The notes under the pieces: model-generated
The model's database searches: none
Told to the model about the DNA's origin: nothing
What the model saw: the letters and a program-made list of their open reading frames with translations, nothing else
Translations under genes and position numbers: made by a program
Part shown: in pieces, positions 11,402-25,400 of the stretch
Numbering within the stretch: position 1 is the stretch's first letter
Layout of the letters: each line of letters opens with the position of its first letter
DNA from: Argentina anserina
Lineage: Eukaryota; Streptophyta; Magnoliopsida; Rosales; Rosaceae
Assembly (NCBI RefSeq): GCF_933775445.1
Contig: NC_065875.1
Span: forward strand, 186,001-250,000
Direction: 5' to 3'
DNA: 64,000 bases

Positions 11402-14400
11402 ATGGCGGTAATGAATTATTCCACATTTTCTCTTTATCTTTGATTCGATTCCTTGATTGGTTTTTGTTAATTGTGAAGCATGCATGTATGTATGGTATGG
11501 TATACAGGACTCTTCAGGGACGACCCTGATGGATCTGATAACGGCCGACCCATCCACAGTCTCATCAACCACGTCGTCTTCGTCTTCGTCTTCTTCTTCA
11601 GCGCCTCCTCCTCCGTATGCGGCGGCCTCACCGCCGCCGCCGAGGGGCACCAGCCCGGGCTCCGCGCTGGGAAAGCCTGCCGTGGAGAAGAGGTCCAAGA
11701 GGGCTGCGCTTATGCAGATCCAAAACGACACCATCTCCGCCGCCAAAGCTGCTTTGAATCCAGTCCGCGCAAGCAACATGATCATGCCCCAGAAGCACCG
11801 CCACAAGCCCAAAAAGGTTCTCTACTCTTCTCTTCTCTTGGATTCAACTTGTTACTTACCAAGTGATTTGTTACTAACTAAGTAATGTGTTCGTAATTGC
11901 AGCCCGTTTCATACGCGCAACTTGCCAGGAGCATTCACGAGTTGGCTGCTACCTCCGATCAGGTCCTTCTTCTTCTTTTTCAAATTTCAATTCTTCTGCC
12001 TGCTTACTTGATCATTCATTCAATTCCTTGTTTGTCTATAGAAAAGTTCCCAGAAGCAGTTGGTGAATCACGTCTTTCCCAAGCTTGCCGTCTACAATTC
12101 TGTTGACCCCTCAGTCGCCCCCTCTCTTCTCATGGTAACTCTCCTCCATCCTCCATTACATTTCTATGTTGTAAGAAGAAGAAGAAGAAAACGATACTGG
12201 CAACACAAAGATTCAAAATTGGCATCATCTGCAGCTAGATGAATCCACTTCCACATAAGGGTTTAGGTTCTGTCTACTACATTGCCAACTCCCTATCCAT
12301 TCTGCTGGATAAAACCACAACTAAACTCTAGGGAATCAAGCCAGGCCAACTACTACTACTATTTAACAGCCAGCTGTTTCCTTTTAATGTTTATTAGCAA
12401 TAGGTAAATACGGTGCATGTTTCAATGCAATTTGCTTATACATTATTTATTCAATCTGCAGCTCAATCAGCAGTGTGAGGACAGGAGCGTTCTGCGATAT
12501 GTCTATTATTACTTGGCCAGGATTTTATCAGATACTGGTGCACAAGGTGTAACCACGGGTGGTGGGATCCCAACTCCAAACTGGGATGCGCTAGCTGATA
12601 TTGATGCTATTGGAGGGGTAACTCGAGCTGATGTTGTTCCAAGAATAGTAAATCAGCTCACTATAGAGGCTTCAAATGCTGATGCAGAATGTACGTCAAT
12701 TTATATTAGCACCCCTTTTGATTTAATTTTATTTTTTCACTCAAACTAATGATTGTAGGAGCAGTTTCTAGTAATGTCTATAAAAAAAACACTGTACACA
12801 GTTCTATTTAATAGCACATACTACAGAAACTTGATCCATCTTAAGTGTAGATGGACAGCATGATATCATGCTATTGTGTGGACAACATTACTATGGCTCT
12901 CAGTGGCTAACAACTCATTCTTATAAGAGCTAGAGATTTTGGAAATATGTTCTCAAAAAGGGAAAAGTTACTGCATTGTTTCTGTGATTATTGTTTATTC
13001 AGTATTAGTGGCTGTTCTTTGATAGATTTGTTTCTTTATGTATTAAAAGTTTTGACTAGATTTTTGTTGTTCGTGCTGTTGCTGAAGTCCATGCTCGAAG
13101 ACTGCAAGCTTTGAAGGCTCTTACATATGCTCCATCGACAAATTCTGAAATTTTGTCCCAATTGTATGAAATTGTTTTTGGCATTCTTGATAAGGTACAT
13201 CCTTGGCTCATCTTACAAAAATGGACTGGTAATGATCTGTAAGTACTATATTCTGGTTTTCTTGTTACGAGGAGACCCTGATGTCTGAATCATTCTTGTT
13301 TAACTAACTGGGTTAGGTGTCATTGTTCAAATTAATTACTATTCTGGAATCTTAGATTCCTTGGGCTTTCTGTAGTGGACTGCTAGTCCATTGCTTATGT
13401 TATTGCTTATTTACATCTCCACTGGGTCATGGGCCCAACACATGGCTGTGATAATTATCCTGCTCTTTTATGTATTGAAGCAGTCAACACGAAACCAATT
13501 GGCAATCAATGGAGATGCCCAATAACAGTAACATTATGCAAGCCATAGAGTTTCCAATGTGGAACTCTACAATCTCCGACACTTATCTAAATATTTCTCC
13601 ATGGTATCCGTTTACTGTCAACTTTTATTGTTTGAATAAGATTATATAACTTAGATGGCAGTTTTAGGTGAGACAGCAAATCTGGACTTTATCCATTCTC
13701 ATGAATAATGTGTCTTTTCTAGTTTAAACACGGAAACTGAGATATGTGTGTAGATGATAAGTTTAGAGATGAGCTCTAGGTATGCAGAGGCCTGTTGTAT
13801 GAGTCTGCATGTGCAGAATCTTAAGATTTGATTGTGACACTTAAAGCGATACCACGAAAAGTTCAATACAGAGGACAAGAATTTATTATCATTGCATTAG
13901 CATGTAATCGGCTTATCTGCGATGCAATTTTAATAACAATGCATTTAAGTTTCTGTTTTTCTGGTTGCTGTAGGTCGCTGATGGTCCACAGAAAAGGAAG
14001 AAAGGTGTGTTTGGGACTAAAGGTGGTGATAAAGAGGTAAATTCTACGTATTTCAAACTTTATAATGTCTGCTTAATGGCTTGGAATAGAGGAATCCTCT
14101 ACTTGTTCTGTACTGTCAAACTAGATGGTTTGAAATCGAGGGTTTTCCTGATGATTGAGAAGCGTGCATATCTACTTGCCGGCATTTATGACTTATGATT
14201 ATCACAGTCATGAATTTCTGTTAGTGGTGAAGCTCTATGTGTGTGTGTGTGTGTTCTACTATGGATGATACATAACTACTGTAGAGATTCTATTAATCTA
14301 TTGTTTGAAAAAAATCTGATTTTTGCGAAAACTTTGACCTTGTACATGATTGAGGTTCAAATCATGCATGCACATCTTCCGTGGCTAACGGTCATATGAT

Positions 14401-16363
14401 TGCTTTTCTTTGAACTGAAAGTTACTTTTCTTTGAGCTAATCGTTGTCATTCTATTTTCTGCTTCAGTTCATTATCCGAAGTAACTTGCAATATGCTGCC
14501 CTTAGTGCTCTTAGAAGACTTCCATTGGATCCAGGAAACCCAGCTTTTTTGCACCGTGCTGTTCAAGGGTTGGTTTTCAACATTCTGGTTGTCAGTTTTT
14601 GATGGCTTAGTTTTCAGGATATTGATTTCCTTATAAAACATCCTGTGGTACATATTTATAGTTCTAATGCTGCTGTTATGCATGCATAATTTTGATTACT
14701 TGGACAACCTTATTTTCATTTACCTGTTATATAATAGTAGTTATCTAATGTTTTGTGCCTTGAATCTGTTTTTGGTTTTCTATTACTCTGAGATTTCACA
14801 TTTTCTAGCTACTTGCCATGGTATCGTTAGAAATTGTACATGTACCGTGAAATCAATTGTTCAAGTCAAAGATCTTTGTGTTTCACTTCAGGGTTTCATT
14901 TGCTGATCCCGTTGCTGTAAGGCATGCTTTGGAAATTCTGTATGAGCTAGCCACAAAAGACCCTTATGCAGTTGCGATGGCCGTAGGTGATATTTACTTT
15001 CAAAGTTTCTGCATTCAAATATTTGTGCAGTTGTTATCATGATATAACATGAAACAGAACTTTTGTGGTGTTTTTTGCTTCTAATGGTTCTAACTTTCTT
15101 ATTGCAGGTAAACATGCAGAGCCTGGAGGTATTCTTCCGAATCTTTGTTGTTTTCTCTTATTTTTGTATTAAATAATTGTCTGTTGTTCTGAATAACTTG
15201 TTCCAGAAAAGTATGAAAAAAAAGGAAGTATGTTAATACGTTTTAATACAAACCAGTGATTGAGCGACAGATCTGACCCTGTACCTTTTTCCTACTTTTA
15301 TAAAGGCTTATCTATTGCCAGGAAGAAACAAAAGAAATCACATAAAATTTAATTATCACAGTGAAAGGTCCTGTAGTCTGAAATACAGCTTCTAGCCACC
15401 TTGCAAATCATTGACTAGAAGAAATGATTGTTCGTTGCATTTTGTGATAATCCAACTTGGTATTTATATATAATTATATATTGTCTATTTGTTTTGCTTC
15501 TGAAAACAAAGCACCAATGTGTAGGGTCTGTTTATACAATAAAAACTGATTTCTTCAACATTGTGGTTAACTGATTCTAGTACCAAAGCACCAATGTAGA
15601 ATTTAGGAATTTGAATTAAAAAGTAAAATGGTTGTATCAACATGCTTAAACATTCCTTCTCACTGCATCTTTCGATACCTTGCTTGTTCTTGTATATACC
15701 AGGGGCTTTGCAGGATGTTCTCCATTTGCATGATGTCCTTGCTAGAGTTGCTCTAGCTAGGTTGTGCTTTACAATTTCAAGAGCACGAGCATTGGATGGT
15801 AACTCTACTTGAAGATTTCTCTCTCTCTCTCTCTCTCTCCCCATTTTATAGATTTATACATTCAATGTATGTGTATTGTATTTGTTTTGGTGTAATCCAT
15901 ATGATCTTTATCATTGGTTTCTTGTACTTCTGCAGAGAGGCCTGATATAAGATCTCAGTTCAACTCCGTACTCTATCAACTACTCTTGGATCCCAGCGAA
16001 AGAGTCTGTTTTGAGGCAATCTTATGCATATTGGGAAAACAAGATAACACAGAAAGGTGTGTTTTAGGTTCTAATACTTACTCCCATCTCCACAGAAATG
16101 TATTGGTTGAAAAATGTTGTGTGATCAGTCTCTTTCAGTTGTTTTCAGCCTACTTATCCACCCAGCTTTCACTTTTATTACACATGCTTGTTTCTAATAG
16201 CTATTTAATGTAGAACTGATGATCGAGCTGCTGGATGGTACCGATTAACTAGAGAGATTCTGAAGTTGCCAGAAGCACCTTCTGTGAAGGATTCCCCCAA
16301 AGATAAAGCTCAAAAGACAAGGCGTCCACAACCCCTTATTAAACTTGTAATGAGAAGGTTTTA

Positions 16364-16402
<39 letters not shown>

Positions 16403-19400
16403 GAAGCTACAAGAACTTTAGTTTTCATCTACATTTTCATTTGTTGAAAATGGCTTTTATTTGAAAAATCATAAAAATCATCATACACCAAGACTGAGTA
16501 AGATCTGCGAGAGGTAGAGAGCAACAAACAAAAAGCTCAACCGCCACCAAACCAGCACAGTCAAAATGTAATCCATAAACTAGTGACTTGGACATACCAC
16601 ACCTGAAACAACTGCCTGGTCTTCTCTGTTGAGGAAGCTGTTGATTATTGATGTTGAGGTTGTCCATTAAACTAGATTTCATGTATAGCATTCCGGTTGA
16701 ACTTGATAGTTTCTTAATGACTTGTCTGCTCTGAAACTGTTGATATTAGTTCAATTATTTGAAATCCTCGATTTTGTTTCAGATTGGAGAGTTCTTTCCG
16801 AAGTTTTTCTAGGCCGGTACTCCATGCAGCGTCAAGAGTGGTGCAGGAGATGGGAAGGAGTAGAGCTGCTGCATTTGCTCTGGGCATACAGGATATTGAC
16901 GAATCAGTGCATGTTAACACATTTTCTGAGACTCTTGATTCACGCGAGATAGATAGTAGTGAAGCCTCACATCCAGAGAGTAATTCCTTCAACTTTTTTT
17001 GTTTAAAATAAAAATTCTTCTGAATTTTCTTTCGCTTCTTCATATAATTCATAGCATCTTTCATGCATTTTTTTTTCTTTCTCTATCATAAAATCTGAGA
17101 TAATCAGTTAAGTTTAATGGCTTTTAGATAGATTGTGTGGGTTGATACATTGAGAGTGTAGATTTTTCCTGAAGAGAAAGGATTTTTGTTTACAAGAACA
17201 AACAAAGAGAACAAAGTAGAAAAGTCATCAAGAAAGTCTGCAAGACCAGCAAGGACAGGACACTAAGAAGCAGAACACTTAAATAAGCAGAAACTTTTAA
17301 TCTTCTACCAAAGTGCACAACCCGCCGCTGCTTTCCATCTGACAAGAATAATTTAGAGAATAGTTCCTAATGACCGACACCCAAAGACCAGACCAAACTT
17401 GATTCCAACATTATACACACCAACCCAATTGTCACCTCTAGTTTGCTGTGTCCATATAACCCAAATAGCGAGAAATTGCATGCTGAAGAAGAATTAGCCT
17501 CTCGCCTCTTTTCATAGATTAAAATCTTACTGGGTGGGATAAGTTAGACTAAGAAGTAAGGATATATATGGTGTTTTCTTTTGCTCAAGTCCTTGTGTTA
17601 ATAACTTAATACCGGCTTTATGTTGTTTGCTTTAAATAAGCTTATCTTGTACATTTATATATTTCAAGGGGGTGAATAATTAGTATAGTGGGTCATTATC
17701 TGATTATATTCCTTGATTTACTTATTTATTTATATATTTGTTTTTCTTTTCTGTTTCTTGTTTCTACATGTAGGTATCCGAAGAACCTCTTCCTTGCCTA
17801 CTGGTGTAGGTGGTAAGGATACAATTGCTAGTTTGTTAGCTTCATTAATGGAAGTTGTGCGGACAACCGTGGCATGCGAGTGTGTTTATGTTCGAGCAAT
17901 GGTCATTAAGGCATTGATCTGGATGCAGAGTCCACATGATTCGTTTGAGCAACTAGAATCTATTATTGCATCAGAACTTTCAGATCCAGCTTGGCCAGCT
18001 ACACTCTTGAATGATATTTTACTGACTTTGCATGCTCGGTTTAAGGTATGTTGTGATAATGAAAGTATCTCGTGGTGTGCCTTTCATTTAGAACATACGT
18101 ACACTGTTCTTCATTATTAATGAAATAGTTTTAACCAACTTAAGTAACTTGTTCGCTGCTGCTTACCATGCTGGTATAGTTATTTCTTTTGGGATTTTTT
18201 TTTATTTATTGATTTCCATTTGAACTCTTTTGATTATACATCTCTAAATCTTCTCTTGTACTATTGATGACTCAAAGATTTGTAATGAGTGGGTACTTAT
18301 ACATTGGGATCTTTGGGGATTATAAAAGAGCCTTTGGAAGTTCGCTGAAAGAATTAGATACATCACAAGAAAAAACCAAAACTACCTAGAGTTCAGAGTA
18401 AAGGAGACCAGAACAACTTTCCGATCTATACTATCAATTTTTTGTTTTTGTTTTTGAAAACTAGGGTGTCCGAATCTTCAGACTAATCTGAACATAGGTA
18501 AGCTCTCGACTTGTCAAATGACAGGCTCCCCGTAATCCAAAAAGACAAGATGTACTGGTGGAGCTGGAATATTGTTATTTTAAATATATGCTGGAGGATG
18601 TGGATTAATTTTAGTTTTAGCTTCCTTCTAGTGTCATGGAAAAAATTGTTTAGGGAGGCAGGAATGGAAAATTTTGGTCAAATGCTTTGTTGAGGATTGA
18701 TTGTTAAGTGAAAACCTAATGCTTTTGGAGATGGTTAAAAACGTGAAAATTCTTTTAGGTGTGGAATGTTAGCTGTATTGTATGGATGAAATTAAACGAG
18801 AACATTTGAAGCCTATGGTGGTGCGTAGTTGGAACAACTTTGGGAGAGTTATGTACTGGGCATCTCTTTTGGCCTATATATTGGGGCGTTTAAAAATTAC
18901 CCTTTCTTTATCCATTATTCTTGATTGGCAGGCTGTAGTAGATTAGAGCTATCAAGCTATTATGCTATAACGTCAGTTCAGCATCTTATTCTGTTGCTCA
19001 ATCTAGCTATCTTTTGTATGCAGAGTTCTTGTCTGCTTCTTTGTATTATGATATTCATTGGTCCATAAAAAGCTTATATGTTTTCTTGATATGCTAATGA
19101 TTGATTCTCACACCAGACATTTAACCAAAAACGAGGGGCTACCATTCACCACTTTATGCCTGATAAAAGACATCCAAATTCTAAGTCAGTTTCTCAATAT
19201 CTTTGATTCTTTTTTCTTCTTATTGCTTGTCTAAGTATGTGGTAAAGAGTGCTTTTAATAGAGGGTGGGGGTTCTTTTGGAGAGAGTCAAGATTTTGGGA
19301 TGTTATTTGGGCCTGAGTTTCAGAGGTTTGTGAAGATCATAGTGTCTCATGTATCTTTAGGGATTGAAGACCACCAATAGTTTAGGCCTACCTTTTTGGT

Positions 19401-22400
19401 TTTTCTTCTTGAATTTTTATCAGAGGTTTTGGATTTTGTTGCTACTCTTTAGAATTTTTGCTGTATCCCTGTTTTTTAGACTTCTTGTCTACTTTGGATG
19501 GTGTCATATTCTTTTTAGTTCAGTTTGTTTCATTAGATTGTAAGAAGTATATATTGGTAGGGAGTGCTTCTGATTAGATTGTAAGAAGTATATATTTCTT
19601 TCCAATACAGAAAGAATACAAGCAAACATCCCAATACTTTTGAAAGAAAACTATTGCACAACCAGCATCATGAGTCAAATCTGAAAATTACTATTAGCAG
19701 ATAAAGGTAAGGAGCTCCTGCTGATGGTACAGAATGACCAGAATTGGCAACTGAGTCTGCCTCAAACTGCCTTCAGGGTAGACATGCTGTGAATTGGAAA
19801 GCCAGATACTTAATATGTTGAACATGAGAAATAATTCAGAATAATAAACTTTCACATTAAGCAGTAAACTTTTGAAACCCTTTGTTTAGAGCACTTTGAA
19901 GACCCTTCAGTATCAAGAATAGTTTTTTCTGCCCATATCGATAATTCTCTTATTGTTTCTTTGTCTGGTAAAGCTGGCTGACACATCTTTTGTTGCTTTA
20001 TTTGTTATTTGAGAATTCTTTTGTGCTAAAATTTAAATAAGATTCTTGTGGAGAAAAAGAGATGAAGTCTGTTGCTGATATTAGGCTGTGGTGGGTTATG
20101 AATATAAAATTTTGATGAAAGAATTTACACAATTTTTTATGCGCTCACATGTTTTCAAACATCAATAGCTTTCTTGACTAAGTATAGGGCTGAATAAAAT
20201 TTGTTTGTTGCATAAATGAGTATGGTAGTGTATAATTAGTCTGGAAGACGGAGGGAAGATTCAACACGTCCATGTGTAGCTGATCTTGATATTCATGCAA
20301 GAAATTGATGGTGCACAACAGCATAAGAATGTTTAAGCTCACCATACTTAATAATTGCTTCATTAGTGTGCATCCATGTGTTTTGTCCAAAATAACTTAT
20401 ATTTATCTTATTTAATATGAGTAAATATAACTTCTATTGCAATTCTTATCAACTGAAAAGAAACTTTAAAATGTGTTTGATTAGGCTACTCCAGATATGG
20501 CCGTCACTCTTCTTGAAATTGCAAGGATCTTTGCAACTAAAGCCCCAGGAAAGATTGATGCTGATGTTCTACAACTACTGTGGAAGGTATTTTTTTCTTA
20601 ATTCAATCATCATGTCAGACAGTTCTTATCTGATTAATTTATTATGAGGAAAATGCACCACCAGTCCCTGAATTCTTGTGCGCAGACCACTGTGATACCC
20701 GAACTCACAAAGCTATCAATGTGGTGCCTGAATTCTTAATTTGCTATCAAACACATACTTATGTCAAATTAACCTAACGGATCCGTTAAAGATAGAAAAC
20801 ATAAAAGGTTGACATGTCTTTCACCACAAATGACAAAAAATTTATGTTTTCCTTCCCTCTTTTCTTCGTGTTCGTTTCTTTCTTCATCAATTCTCAATCT
20901 TCTCTGTGTCCAAAAAAAAACAAATCCTCATCTTCTCTAAAGCTGCTATCACATCATGTTTGCTTCACACTATATTTGTAAACTCCATCCCTTCAATCCA
21001 GTATGATCTTGAACCCAGAATGAACCAAAACTGAAATACAAAGATAAATCAATAAAGTTCAAGTCATAAGGAAACTGGGTTTGAGAAGCCTCATGTTCTA
21101 TACTCGTGTGAAAAGCCTCTCTCGTAAACCGTAAACTCTACTAAAGAAAAAAAAACCCCCAAACCCCTCTCTTTCTCAAGCCACTCATTCACCTAGCCAC
21201 CTCTTCAGACCTAGCTCATTGCTAGTATATGCCGTTGGAGTCGATTATTGGTGTTTTGGGTTAATCGGTGGTTCTCCCAACAGTTTGGACAACGAGCATG
21301 ATGGGGATTCAGATGTGTTTGATAGCAAATTAAGAATTCAGGTACTACATTGATAGCTCTGTGGTGGGCTGCACAAAAGAGTTCAGGGACTAGTGGTGCA
21401 TTTTCCTTATTCATTATTTGTATTTTTTATTTTTATTTCTTAAGCGGGTTTTGTTTCCCTTGGATTTGAGACTTTGTTGTTTCTTTTTGTCATGTTTCTC
21501 CACCTTTGCCATCTGTCTTATGATTAGTTATTTAGGCTACAGATTTCTTTGGCTTTTATACAATTGACTTCCTTAGCATGATACGGTGCATTGCCACACT
21601 TCCATGTACAAGAATCAATTTTAAATAGTATATTTGTATAATCTATTTTCACTTTTTGCATTTTAGCACAGATGTTTGTCTTCCTTCTCTTTCTCAATTT
21701 CTTGCTCTCCAGTATTTCTGTTTCCATTCAACTTTGAGATTTAATGCCCCTTCTTGCACATCCAAACGGTTTGACTGTTAATTTATCAATTTCCTGGAAT
21801 TCTCATGGAAATTGTTCATACATCGATGAACAACTGGTTACATTGTGCTTTGATTGACTATTTTCATTGTCTTGTCTTCTTGATGGAAATTGTAGACTTG
21901 TCTTGTTGGCGCTGGTCCTGATGGGAAACACACTGCATTAGAAGCAGTCACAATAGTTCTTGATTTACCACCCCCACAACCTGGATCGATGTTGGGGATT
22001 ACATCAGTTGACAGGGTATCTGCTTCTGATCCAAAGGCAGCTCTGGCTTTGCAGAGATTAGTACAAGCAGCAGTAAGCATCTTAATGACCAGTAGATGCT
22101 TTATTTGCTTCTCTTTGAATTTATTTTAGTTAGATAACATGCAAGAGTTCCACCACTATTGAGTATTATAGGTATGGTTTCTTGGAGAAAATGCGAACTA
22201 TGCTGCTTCTGAATATGCTTGGGAGTCTGCAACCCCTCCTGGTACCGCTTTGATGATGCTAGATGCAGATAAAATGGTTGCTGCTGCCAGTTCCCGCAAC
22301 CCTACTCTAGCTGGTGCATTGACTAGGCTACAGAGGTGTGCATTCAGTGGCAGCTGGGAGGTATTAGCTTCTACCTCAATGTTAGCCACTTTCCTTTTCT

Positions 22401-25400
22401 TTTCTTTTTTTCAAACTTCGCAATAGAGTCAAATATGAGTTTCGCCTCCTCTTGTACGTGTCTATCATCACTTTGTCAGTAAAGGTATTGTTGAGAGCAG
22501 ATTTTCAAAGCATCTATGGTAGTTTGAATTGGCGGTCCCTTCGCATGCATGCAGGATAAATCCGATTTTTGTTGAACCTTCTTTTCTCCCCGCTACCGTA
22601 TGTTTGTTTCTAACTTCTGTTAGAATTAAAGCACCCTACCAAAAAGCAATTAGTAATGGATGGAGAGGATCAAGATCTTATATATTATCATGCATGGCTT
22701 AAAATGCCTGATAGTCTACATTCACCAACTTCTCCCCGCCCTAGGTCACATAGGTATAGCTGATTGCAGTGATTGGGGACATGTATGTAGGTCTCCCACG
22801 GCGCGGATGCATATCCGGTGTGCACGTGGTTGAATCGGAAGTTATGTTGAAGACCAATTGGCAAGAGGCGACCATTAATTTATTGATTATTATGCAAGGC
22901 TTAGAATCTGAATTTGGGGTTCTGTAGTCTCCACCACTATCACAATGAGTTTTCTGTATAATAAAAGATAAAGAATATCGATAATGAATCATTGAACTCG
23001 CCCTCTGCTCATGTGCTCAGAGCGTTGCAGCATGGTGCATACATGCACATATATGTTTGGTGTATTGCGGTATTAATTATTATCTATAAGTTGCAGTAGC
23101 AGTAGGCATTAATAATAGAACTTGGAGGAGTAGAAGATGAATAGGAAAGGAGGAGACAGGACAGGTCTAAACTGGATGTCAATGGCCTAGATAAACTGAG
23201 GTGGTAAACATGAGAGTTATTCTGAGGTAGACAGTAACCTTGCCTAGATATATGAAAATACGTTGAATTGACGAGAAGGATAGGTGACAAATGACACAAA
23301 CATCATCCAAGTCATGGATGAATTATAGTCACACCTCAGGTTGCATAAAAAAAACATTGCATTCAAGTTAGATTTGTTACTAAAAGTCTTTTAATTTTTA
23401 TATATTTTATTATATATAACCTGTTGGTTTTTTCTGTTCTCCAGGTTCGGATCATTGCTGCTCAAGCTCTCACAACTATGGCAATAAGATCTGGTGAGCC
23501 TTTTAGGCTACAAATATATGAATTTCTACACACTATAGCACAGGGCGGAGTGCAGTCCCAGTTTTCTGAGATGCATCCCAGTAATGGAGAAGACCAAGGA
23601 GCTAGTGGCACAGGCCTTGGAGTTCTGATCAGTCCCATGATAGAGGTTCTTGATGAAATGTATAGGGCACAAGATGATCTGATCAAGTAAGTATTTTTTT
23701 TCTTCTATTGAGTTGATTCTTTTCAAAAGTATCCATACTTATTTGTTCCATGGGGTTAAATAGGGAAATGCGCAACCATGATAATGCTAATAAGGAATGG
23801 ACAGATGATGAGCTTAAGAGACTCTATGAAACCCATGAAAGATTGCTTGATCTCGTTTCTCTGTTTTGTTATGTTCCAAGAGGAAAATATCTGCCTCTGG
23901 GACCAATAAGGTACGGCTTGTCTTTAAGTGCTTCATCTCTTTGTTAGTATACATGGTCAATCTGTTTTTTGTTTTATGTATATATCCGATATGTGAAAGA
24001 ACAAGACTTCAAGAAGAGAGTTTATTAATGATGTGGCTATTAGTACAAGGTATCAACAGTAAAAACTGTTCGTATTACTGAGTTACTGACAAAACCACAC
24101 AAATTGCCATTTATGTCTATTATTAACCAAATATATATAGAAATTTATATCTATATATTCTTGATATTTCCGTAGTTTCCTTCCAACAAGAAAGAACAAA
24201 TTACTTAGTCTTTGACTGTTTGTCTGGGTGGATTTGGTTGGTTGGTGGTTGGGGGTGTGGGAAGGCGAATCTTTGGGATAGAGTAAGATACTGGCCAAGC
24301 TCTTTTTTGGGGTCTCAGTTTATGTGGTTGCAAAAGATTATTGGCCAAACAAGTGTGTCAAAGACTTGAATCTTTCTTCCTTGTTATGTTGGAAGATTGC
24401 TGTTTCCTTGTTCTAGGGTAATTTATTATTTATGTGATTCCCAGTCCAGTTGCTGATATTATCTGTTGAACTATAACTTTGGGTTTCATCAATTCAATCC
24501 CTTGTCTGCTGATGTCATCAGAAAAGTCTCAATTCTCACCCAATAGGTACGTATCGTCAATACTCACTCAAATTATTGTGTTAAGTCACTGACGTGGTAA
24601 GGGGGCTTCTGTTACTTTGATCGAGTGGACCTATTGGGTGAGAATTTGAAGTGCAGAACTGATCAAACCCTAAAACTAGAATTTAGTGGTTTTTTGTCGC
24701 TCTGCCCTTTTGTGGACCTTCTTGTCATTTCTAAAACAAAACAAAGTTTTACCTCTAACAATGTCACCTTGTCAGATGATCAGCTGTGAGTCATTGACGA
24801 GTGTGAAATAGATTTAAATTAATATTCATAGTGCATATGGTTTCTTATTGCATGTTTCACTATATCTGGATTGCTTACCCTCTTTTGTTGATTTCCCTTC
24901 TCAATCTTATGACAGTGCAAAACTTATCGACATCTATCGAACCAGGCACAATATTAGTGCATCAACTGGTTTGAGTGATCCAGCTGTTGCTACTGGAATA
25001 TCTGATCTAATGTATGAGTCTAAACCAGCAGCTTTGGAGCCTGATGGGCTTGATGATGACCTTGTGAATGCTTGGGCAGCAAACCTTGGTGATGACGGAC
25101 TGTTGGGAAATAATGCACCGGCAATGAGCAGGGTAACGAATATGTTTATTTAGTTTTAACAAATTTTTTTTAATTCAATATGGTAGTCTGAACTTCAATA
25201 AATAATTTTCTAATGGACATGCACATGCACATGCAAGGGGATGTGGTTGTTAAATAGTGGGTGCCAACTTCACGTCTCTGTTATAATACATATATATAGA
25301 CAAAATCTCAGTTGTGGACGGTCGGGATTAGGCGATTATGGCGACCAACGACGTGCAATGACGGGGCGGATGGTGTCGGTCGTGCTCCACCCTCCTAGCA

